Below are positions 56,682 through 64,000 of a stretch of 64,000 nt of DNA, one piece after another. A model generated the notes under the pieces. That model ran no database searches. It saw nothing but the letters and a program-made list of their open reading frames with translations, and was not told the DNA's origin. Positions within the stretch are counted from its first letter, which is position 1, and each line of letters begins with the position of its first letter. This DNA is from Telmatactis stephensoni (taxonomy: Eukaryota; Cnidaria; Anthozoa; Actiniaria; Isophelliidae), in NCBI GenBank assembly GCA_029948255.1, contig JALIZF010001521.1, forward strand, positions 124,001-188,000, given 5' to 3'. A program made the translations under genes and the position numbers.

Positions 56682-57603
56682 CTTTTCAGAAAGAAGCATG
56701 TAATGGCTACCTGTGTAACCTACAAACATACGACCCTTAGGAGCGCAAAATCCAGGCCTTGTCTCGGTTACTCTCTGCAAAAGATAGAAACCACAATGTA
56801 GGCAAAGTAGGTTATGGTAGCACATCACCATTCGGGAGCTTTAAATCAGCTTTGTATGAATATAAATCCTATTTTTATGTTGTAGAGCAGAATAATCCTG
56901 CTAAATAATTTAAAATGTGCTCAAGCATAGCTAAAATTTATAGTGCTTGTGGTTCTGCGAATAAGGGCTTTTTATCTTGTGAAATTTGAGTGGAACATTT
57001 CGGTCACCGCTACAATCACAGGATGTGTCGCCATTTCGTCACGTAGCGATCACACTGCCTCTTCCCATGTGCTCGGGCATTTGCCTCCTCTCAAGAGGAA
57101 ATCAACAACACTTGGGAAATCAAATAAATATGTTTCAACTAGGACGCCATTCTGCAATAAAAGCTTGCAATAAATTGTAAAACAATACAATGCACTTACA
57201 ATACAATTATATTACAGTCTGTGTAATTGAGTTTTAAAGTATGTTAACATGTTCTATATTGTGATTCAGCACCATTTCTACAAACTAACATCTTCGTCAT
57301 ATTGTGAAAGTGCTTTTTAGTGAAATATATTCTAACTGTACCTTTCAGGCCACTGTAATAAATATCTGAATTATCAATACTTTAAGAAAGAACAAAAAAA
57401 AAATACTAACCTCACTTCTTATAGAAACATGCTGGTTATCCAACATAAAGCTTTCGATTCTATTAATGATCGCCTCTGTGGTCTTGAAATGATGTGCAAG
57501 GCAGCTATAGAAGCACCGGTTTGAAGTTCCCTGGGGATCGTACCAAAGAACAAGTCTATTTTTCTTGACTCGTTTACACACATTGCTCTTTGGGAAGTCA
57601 TTG
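56682..57603 (-). pseudogene. OTU-protease-like exons, decayed
   Basis: Exon A (to 57411, donor GTTAGT) reads LVLWYDPQGTSNRCFYSCLA, matching the D..G.NC.[FY].[AS] catalytic loop of OTU cysteine proteases, with the Cys present. Exon B (from 57151 after TTTTATTGCAG) reads NGVLVETYLFDFPSVVDFLL and CPSTWEEAV, then a TGA replacing CGA, then SLRDEMATHPVIVAVTEMF. Exon C (56774-56682, with AG and GT borders) reads RVTETRPGFCAPKGRMFVGY and SHYMLL, resembling the OTU His motif. OTU enzymes cleave ubiquitin chains and also occur in transposon polyproteins. The stop makes this copy inactive. The exon B donor is unclear. Confidence 0.55.
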
Positions 57604-58429
57604 TACTATCAGCTAGCTTCAGTATAACAAACTTTCAAAAAAGGTTTGGAAACTACAAGAAAGTAACTTGTTCTAAGCAAATGTCAGAGACGTTTGGCGT
57701 ATGATGCCCTGTTCTCAGTGCATGTGACTGATATGTCAATTAGTGAACCAGCTGACAACAACCAAGTAACCACACCCACTTTTACAGCTATCATGACTGA
57801 TAACTTACGGTAAATTATAGAAATCATCCAATGTTAAGAACTTAATTTATTTTAATCAGACCAATGAGATCTGAGCAAATGGAGCATATTCTTAAGATAG
57901 TAAACTATAGCAAACTTTGTATTGTCTTATGGAATGCTCTTTATTACAGAACAAAAGCCAACACTTAACAGGCAAACAGACTCGCTTCAAGTGAAGTATC
58001 TATTTAGATCTGGAAACACCTATGTAAATTAACCATTGATAAAATTGAATGGAAATCTTGTGCACTCGAGCATTACTTGATAATTGAAGCATGTCTGCTT
58101 GGAAACGTACTTTAGTATCAATAACATCTCTTTTCAATTGTGTTACTCGATGTTTGCTTATTGAGAATTTAATAAACTTGATAAACTTTTACCAGTGCGT
58201 GATACACTGTTAACAAGGACATAACTGTGTTGCTATAATTCCTCTACTTAAGTGTTTTAGTTTGCGCAATTCACTGATGATAGACAGCGTTTATCGCTCA
58301 AAGACCTAAAGGTTATATCTCAGTCCCTCAGGCACCAGTTATGTCAGTACATCTAACAATGTAGCTGATTTGACTTTGTAATGTACTATTGACAATATAT
58401 AAAACGTAACAAAAGTTTCACAATTTTGA
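57604..58429. other. No gene seen
   Basis: Noncoding by inspection. Confidence 0.4.
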
Positions 58430-59104
58430 TGACAGTTTTGTTTATTACACATATCAAAGAATTTTTAGTTGTGCCGATCACAGACCATCACAAACCTATG
58501 GAATTATATATATATATAGATTGGAGGGTTGTGTGGGGAACAAAAGTCCTCATACACTTCAAAGCTCCAATACCAGAAGCAATCTTTTTAGACACATTTT
58601 CGATATGTGTATTCCATGACAAATTTTCATCAATAAAAACTCCTAGGGATTTTGTATTAGAAACTTGTTTTATAGGAGCTCCATCAATTTATAAGGATGG
58701 AGAAGTCTCTATTGTACTTAGTTTTTGTCTAGAGCCAATCAACAAAAATTCCGTTTTGGACATATTTAAGGTTAAACGATTGGTATAAATTAATTTCGAT
58801 AGTATGCATATTTAGATTTGCCAAAGTTATGTGAGTATCATCAGCATACATTAGAGGATTTGAATAACTTAGACAATTGGGTAAATCGTTTGTATAAAGA
58901 AGGAATAACAGGGGACCCAAAATTGTTCCTTGTGGAATGCCACAAGATAATGACCGATTTTCGGGAAGTCTTCCGTTTACATAACATCTTTGAGTGCATC
59001 CACTTAAATAAGAATCAAACCATTTAGATGAGAGGCCCGATATTCCATTTACCTTTAATTTAGAAAGCAAATTGCCTTGATCCACAGTATCAAATACCTT
59101 TGGA
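58430..59104 (-). mobile_element. LINE reverse transcriptase fragment
   Basis: The minus strand reads FDTVDQGNLLSKLKVNGISG, FDSYLSGCTQRCYVNG, SCGIPQGTILGPLLFLLYTN, PLMYADDTHITLA (YADD) and, after a frame change near 58780, a KTEFLLIGSRQKL and KSLGVFIDENLSWNTHIENV stretch. This is an RT middle part of CR1/jockey type. Both ends are truncated: the 5' junction with the SAP-like ORF is near 59105, the 3' end near 58430. Confidence 0.8.
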
Positions 59105-59350
59105 ATTAGGATGCATTAGATTCGTTCTTGTACGATGAATTTCATCACTTATAGTAATGGCTGCCCTGAACCTCTTCCTAAGGTTTGCTTTCTGCCCACT
59201 TTTGCCATGTTCTTTTAGCTCTTCTTTTAATTCATTGACGTTCAACGAACTTATATGTCTTCCATCGGACAAGGTGAATTCAGCTAAAGAACATCTATTG
59301 AGAGCTTCTGTAGTTTGATAGCTTGTCGACACGGCCCTGCTTGATCGCAA
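59105..59350 (-). CDS. SAP-like domain ORF, partial
   Basis: The frame contains ISSLNVNELKEELKEHGKSG and QKANLRKRFRAAI, a close match to the SAP DNA-binding helix-turn-helix pattern. The C-terminus is cut by the LINE fragment, and the upstream part is not defined. SAP domains bind A+T-rich DNA in chromatin and repair proteins and also occur in transposon ORFs. Confidence 0.45.
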
Positions 59351-59365
59351 ATATAATGATTATCA

Positions 59366-59505
59366 GAGACATACGACCACGCCCAGAATGACATGAGAGA
59401 TGCTTCACAGTTTTTAGTCTTGTCCTTAAAAGTAAAGAGAGTTCCAGCGGATGACTTTGACAGAGACATATGACCACGCCCAGTATGTTGAGAGATGCTT
59501 AAGTG
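59366..59505 (+). repeat. Imperfect direct repeat, two units ~98 bp apart
   Basis: GAGACATACGACCACGCCCAG...GAGAGATGCTT at 59370 recurs as GAGACATATGACCACGCCCAG...GAGAGATGCTT at 59463. Confidence 0.75.
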
Positions 59506-61648
59506 TCCCTGACAGAGAAAGTGTTCCAGACTTTTGAAATAGGGGTCAGCCGATTTTGATGAAACTCACCCCAGAAGTTGGTCTTGATGAGACATTCATG
59601 AGTTTCAGGGGGGGTCCCATTTTGAGCCTTTGGGTCATCAAAAATCCCATATTTGAAGGGGTAACTTTGGCCTAATATAAAACTATCCACACAAAGCTTA
59701 TTAACTAATCAATTGTATGGTGCTGTTCTACTATAAAGACTGTTTCAATTCATAGGTGTGGGTTTGCCAGAGATGGTTCTGGCAGAGCAGAGCCTGGGTC
59801 GAGTTTTGGCTAAATTTTCAAAAGAAAATCACTAGTCAAAATTGCCAAACTTTAAAAATTTATATTTTTGGCCTGCCTTATTAGCTGAAATTGATACTTA
59901 TATCAGGTAGTAACCCAATGTAAGTAGATTCAAAATCAATTGAGAAAAAATTGGCCCATTCATTTTTTAAGTGTTTCAAAGACCCATTTAACAGCACACT
60001 TTCACAAAATTTACATATTCTCTCAAGCATTAATTTGATAACCATACTTGCTTTACTTAAGTTCCAACACATCAAATACTTTATTTGGACTTTATTGATT
60101 TAGGATATACTGTAATAGGCTGTTTTTGAGTGAGTACACGCTACCTTACACTCTAAAATTGCCAAAGAACTGAGTGAAAAACTGCACCACAAAAGGGTTT
60201 CATCCAAATTAAAAATAAAATACTACAATTACAGTACAGTTAACTCGGAACTAAGCAGTTTAGTGCATGAAATACTGTCTATGTAAGCACTCATAATATA
60301 CTGGAGCTGACCTGAGCTTATTTCAAGGTCCTGATTGGTTTGGAGGGAAAATTCTTCAAGTCTGAATTGATTTGACAACTATAGGTAGTCTGGCATCTTC
60401 CTCGAAATTCTTGAAGCCATACATTTTGATCAACTTCCGTGTGAGAACCACTGTGAATTTTTCTTAACGTCTAAGCCAGTTCTTAATACAGTTGAACATG
60501 TACGATGAAGCATTTCTTGTTGTAGCTGCATCAAATTCATTCCCCGGCTCGACAAATCGTCGAGTGGCTGTAAACATTTCTCCTGTTTGGTGTTGAAAGT
60601 TTATATGATATTCATCTTCTTTATTATGTTGAGAAAAACATTCTTTGTCCGTATTCTAACATATAAAAGACGTCGAAAAAACTTTCGACAATCATTTTCA
60701 TTTGATATTTGTCCGCCATCATGAATTTGGTCGATAGGGAACTGGGTCCAATAGCTTCCAGTCTTACGTAATTTTCTAGGTTCCTAACAAATATGGCTCC
60801 TAAAGTTAGATTCTAGCTCCAAACGACGAACTACAGTACGATTACTTGTAGATCTGCTTAGCTTTCATTGAGAAACATTGGCAAGACTAAGAAGTACCTT
60901 GATCAGGACAACTGTGAAAGAAGGGGAACGTGCTTTTATTACATCAAAGCTTGATTTGTGCAACAACTTGTTGACTCAGAACTCAAAAAACTCAATGCGT
61001 GCAAATTTGCCGCACCGCTGCTGATTAAAGCTAAGAATAACCATAACTAACATTAATTACTCCCACCTTAAAGGTCTACACTGCCCGAGATATCCTGCGA
61101 ACAGCAGTTGCTACTACGTTGGCCGACCCGTCAAAATGAGAATTCATTTTAATATCTTACTGCTGGCGTACCTTTATCTCTGAACTATTCTGCTATATGA
61201 ATTTTTCGAACAAGTTACAAGCTCTTCTTAATAAATCCAACTTAGATCATCTAACCAAGTTATAATACTATCATCGCTCTTAAAGAGCCACGGAGAGCAC
61301 ATGGAGAGCATCCGAGGTGTTGGCACCAAGACTTTTAGTAGACATAAGACATGGTAAATTTCATTTATTGACATTGTTGTGAAAGCACAGAGACAGTCAG
61401 GTTGGCGCTTCAAATGCCATTGTATTATTTCTAAGATGATCAGTCAGTGGGGCTGTGGAATGGCTGTGGCCATGAACGATAACACTACGTTACTAAGTTG
61501 TAAGTGTGACTTGACGTAATGGCTCAAGGAAAATATTTAGGTTCGAGTGCCTCTGGGAGAAGAGGGCAGCTGTTGATTGTACATGTTCATCCAGCAGTAG
61601 TGGTAAGACAATACGATAAACTTACGATTTAACCAGAAAAACGCCGCC
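59506..61648. other. Mostly noncoding
   Basis: A 64-codon minus frame at 60075-59881 (VIKLMLERICKFCESVLLNG) could be an exon of an unknown gene but has no recognised homologue. No other feature is supported. Confidence 0.35.
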
Positions 61649-61805
61649 CAAGGGCGGATCCAAGGGGAGGGTTTATGGGGTTGCAACCCCCACTATGAAA
61701 GTGGAAAAATGATGGTCAACTAGAATTAGGCTCTATTTTTGCTTTCACTGATATCATACAATCCCCTGTTTGGGATGCGCATACATAATCCTAGATCCGC
61801 CCTTG
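61649..61805. mobile_element. hAT-like MITE with CAAGGGCGGATC ends
   Basis: CAAGGGCGGATCCAAGG on the left pairs with CCTAGATCCGCCCTTG on the right; 157 bp. The end sequence fits hAT termini. No matching 8-bp duplication was found, so the insertion may be old or rearranged. Confidence 0.6.
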
Positions 61806-62125
61806 CCGTCTTATTTACAGGTCTCAGTACGTTTTACCGGAACAACGGAAGGACGAGCGTGACAATCAGTATTACATCGAGGCTGAGCATCTTCGGGGTT
61901 TTGATACGAGAGTTCCCTTCCACCCGAGTGAGGCCTGATGAGGTTGCACAAAAAATTAATTACAAGTTTTCATAAGCTATGAGCTATAAGTTATCCAGTG
62001 GACGGGCACTATTCAGTCCCCATCCAATGGATTGATTTTGGTTTTCCTTTCCCAGTACTTAGTATAGACCCATCCAGTGTGCTACTAGCTGTATTAGTAG
62101 TACGTCGAGGTCTAATGTGTGTATA

Positions 62126-62277
62126 ACACCTTTCTAATAAATCTCACAATGCTTGTTTTCCACACTTGACATCAAATTATTCTTTTCAATCACCATTCAC
62201 ATTGTATAAGTTTCAAAAGAATAAATTTGACGTCAAGCACGGACAACAATACGTTGTGGCATTTATTAGAAGGGTGT
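62126..62277. mobile_element. Palindromic MITE, ACACC(T/C)TTCTAATAAAT ends
   Basis: The two halves are imperfect inverted copies over most of their length, meeting near 62200 around TTCTTTTCAA and TTTCAAAAGAA. Flanks TATA/ATA suggest a TA-type target. Confidence 0.75.
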
Positions 62278-62809
62278 ATAGATGATTATTCCAAGCTGAC
62301 CTCAATTAAATTCACCGCGGGAGAAAAAGTTGTTGCTTAAAGCCTAGATAACGTGATGGATAGCTATTGGTTGGATAAACTGTAGTTTTGACCTGCAGTT
62401 TTGGTCTAGTTTTCCATTAATTTGAATAGAGAACAACTCAAATATTTCTCTAAATCTTTTTTTTACCGATTTTTTTTTGTCCATTTGATTGTTTTCAACC
62501 TACGTAACCACAGATAACTTTATCCAGGGGATAACCCCAAGAGACCATGATACTTAGTATTATGTCTCTTGATAACTCTCAATATTGCAAATCTGGATAA
62601 ATTTTATCCATTGGAAAATGATTTATCTGGGATAGTGCTTATCCAGGCTTCATTCAATAGAAGCCAGGTATGTTAGGTCTCTACAATAAGAGTATTATAT
62701 AATCAGTACCTAAAAAACAATAAGCCTTTGTCTCTTTTCTTTTTCACAATTTTGACGTTCTTTGTAACAATTCTTCTACTCCTTCTTTGTTTTCTTCAGT
62801 TTGCTTTTA
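62278..62809. other. No gene seen
   Basis: Repeated TTATCCA/TGGATAA words (62520-62660) hint at another short inverted element but borders are unclear. Confidence 0.35.
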
Positions 62810-63952
62810 CTACTTTTTTCTTTTTCTTTTTTCGTCGACGTCATCATTGTCGTTGCAATTTTTTCTCTTTTTCATTTTTCGTTGTAATTTTTCTGTATTT
62901 TTGTAGCATCCTCGTGTTTTTCTTTTCGTTGTAGTCTTCGCCGTAATTATTCTGCTTTGTCGTCGCAATGTTTGTAGCCTTCCCTTTAGGTTTTTTATTT
63001 CCGCATGTCTTTTCTCAGTAGGCTTTTCAATTTGGCATTTGCAGGATCTTACTAAATTTACCATGGCATCGATGAATGGTGCTTTACGTGTGGTTGCACC
63101 ATGAACGTCCACTCCAAATGAGACACACATTGATTTTAGTGCACACACCTTAAACTTTCTCAATGTGTGTACATGTTTGCTTGCCATAAAGAGTTCACAA
63201 AGATTGTGGCTTTCAAACACGAGAGGATGCTGCAGATCAATTTGGTTTTGGGCTTCCTCTATCAAATTCTGGAATAATTCTTCTCTTCTGATCGCATCTT
63301 GGTAGTGTGTATCTTCCTCACCTATCTCTTGGCCTTTCTGCGAAGCAGCCAGTCGGGAAAAATATCCTTTGATAGTCTTTGCCTCCAGCCACTCGGGTCT
63401 TTTGAACTTGGTTTTCAGTTCTTCTGCAACGTCAGATGGGTTTGCTTTTGGGTTTCCATCCTTTGTTCCTTCATTAAAAACACGATTGAGGTATTCTTTG
63501 ACCTCCGGGGAAATTCTTACTGTGGTCTTATTTTTCTTGAGAGCCCATCCTTGACAAGGCTGTTCTTGGACTGTGCTGTCGCACTGGTACTGACTTTCAC
63601 CAATCTTCTGACTTTTTCCCTCAATTGAAGTTGTCGTAGCTGCCCACTGTCTTCGGATGGTGTCATATACACATTCCTTTTCAGGTAACATGACGTGGTG
63701 TCCAATGTCCATGTGTTCCTCAGCATCTTCAACCGTGCGGAAAGTCAATATACATGCTGGATCCAAACAGGAATATGCACTTGTGGGATCACTTTCACAA
63801 GCTTTCGATTTTGCTTTTCTTTTCTTTGGTTTTGTCTTGGTAACTTCGTGGCTCCAATCTCCTACTTTCTCCAACCCAGAAATATCCTGTTTGCTTTCAA
63901 AATCTTTAATCTTCATGCCCTTACCAACATCGTACGCCTGCCAAACCCGCAT
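62810..63952 (-). CDS. C2H2 zinc-finger / FSRL-domain protein
   Basis: An open frame of 380 codons starting MRVWQAYDVGKGMKIKDFES; an upstream start beyond 63952 is possible. Basic KPKKRKAKSK at ~40-50 may be a nuclear signal. Next comes a single zinc finger YSCLDPACILTFRTVEDAEE followed by HMDIGHH (CxxxxC..HxxxxH). GWALKKNKTTVRISPEVKEY begins a conserved region ending GYFSRLAAS (~140-210). The next block, HPLVFESHNLCELFMASKHV, is followed by a helical region; the tail is very basic (KRKTRGCYKN to KRKRKK). The conserved region matches the broken copy at 3865-4621. I recall such C2H2 + FSRL proteins as multi-copy in corals, but the function is unknown. The frame has no stop, unlike the other copy. 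Confidence 0.6.
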   Translation of the reverse strand: MRVWQAYDVGKGMKIKDFESKQDISGLEKVGDWSHEVTKTKPKKRKAKSKACESDPTSAYSCLDPACILTFRTVEDAEEHMDIGHHVMLPEKECVYDTIRRQWAATTTSIEGKSQKIGESQYQCDSTVQEQPCQGWALKKNKTTVRISPEVKEYLNRVFNEGTKDGNPKANPSDVAEELKTKFKRPEWLEAKTIKGYFSRLAASQKGQEIGEEDTHYQDAIRREELFQNLIEEAQNQIDLQHPLVFESHNLCELFMASKHVHTLRKFKVCALKSMCVSFGVDVHGATTRKAPFIDAMVNLVRSCKCQIEKPTEKRHAEIKNLKGRLQTLRRQSRIITAKTTTKRKTRGCYKNTEKLQRKMKKRKNCNDNDDVDEKRKRKK

Positions 63953-64000
63953 ACCGTCTTTGCCAAAGGAAAAGTTATTATATCTGGTAATACTAGTGAT

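Noticed and set aside
58426..58788. Plus-strand 120-codon ORF
   Set aside because: Antisense of the LINE RT C-terminal part, which has recognisable motifs on the minus strand.
62728..62934. Phe/Leu-rich plus-strand ORF
   Set aside because: Complement of the lysine-rich C-terminus of the minus-strand C2H2 protein.

Overview
The window is eukaryotic, A+T-rich, gene-poor and packed with transposable elements. It shows spliced genes with GT-AG introns, a THAP zinc-finger gene, tRNA-derived SINEs, several CR1/L2-like LINE remnants and DNA transposons of many superfamilies. Several multi-copy ORF families here are ones I associate with anthozoan cnidarians (corals, sea anemones). That host assignment is inference; no host housekeeping gene settles it.

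Layout. 0-1.3 kb: an intact three-exon THAP gene (-). 1.4-7.2 kb: LINE remnants in both orientations, a coding fragment related to the protein at the far right end, a 20-bp tandem repeat and a 213-bp palindromic MITE. 9-10.2 kb: a broken RPA-like single-strand DNA-binding gene (-). 12.4-14.1 kb: a Rep-like HUH gene and an SF3 helicase gene (+), followed by an inverted array of 10-bp iteron-like repeats and bracketed by two nearly identical 294-bp direct repeats. 17.9-25.7 kb: a head-to-head pair of spliced genes, a 409-codon coiled-coil/SR-rich protein (-) and an EnSpm/CACTA-type transposase (+). Their introns carry MITEs, a SINE and a 1.34-kb hAT-like foldback element, while the exons stay open. 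27.1-27.5 kb: a 63-bp satellite with CRE-like sites.

29.9-39.9 kb: a decayed Helentron (-): cysteine-rich N-terminus, HUH Rep, Pif1-type helicase and C-terminal endonuclease. It is split by a 3.3-kb insertion and by a hairpin plus TIR element. 40-45 kb: noncoding, with at least six short TA-flanked MITEs, several nested. 45.8-51.8 kb: a broken multi-exon ORF family (-), split by a LINE tail and by a 2.34-kb insertion whose two ends are two copies of one MITE. 52.7-55.6 kb: Harbinger and DIRS remnants. 56.7-57.6 kb: decayed OTU-protease-like exons. 58.4-59.4 kb: a LINE RT fragment beside a SAP-like ORF. 62.8-64 kb: an open C2H2 protein gene (-).

Strongest leads: (1) the HUH Rep + SF3 helicase locus with its iteron array and recent flanking duplication; (2) the MITE-ended 2.34-kb insertion, whose removal with one TA restores a reading frame exactly; (3) the divergent EnSpm transposase/accessory gene pair with all exons open. 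Decayed genes carry TGA stops at expected CGA codons, as expected from CpG decay.
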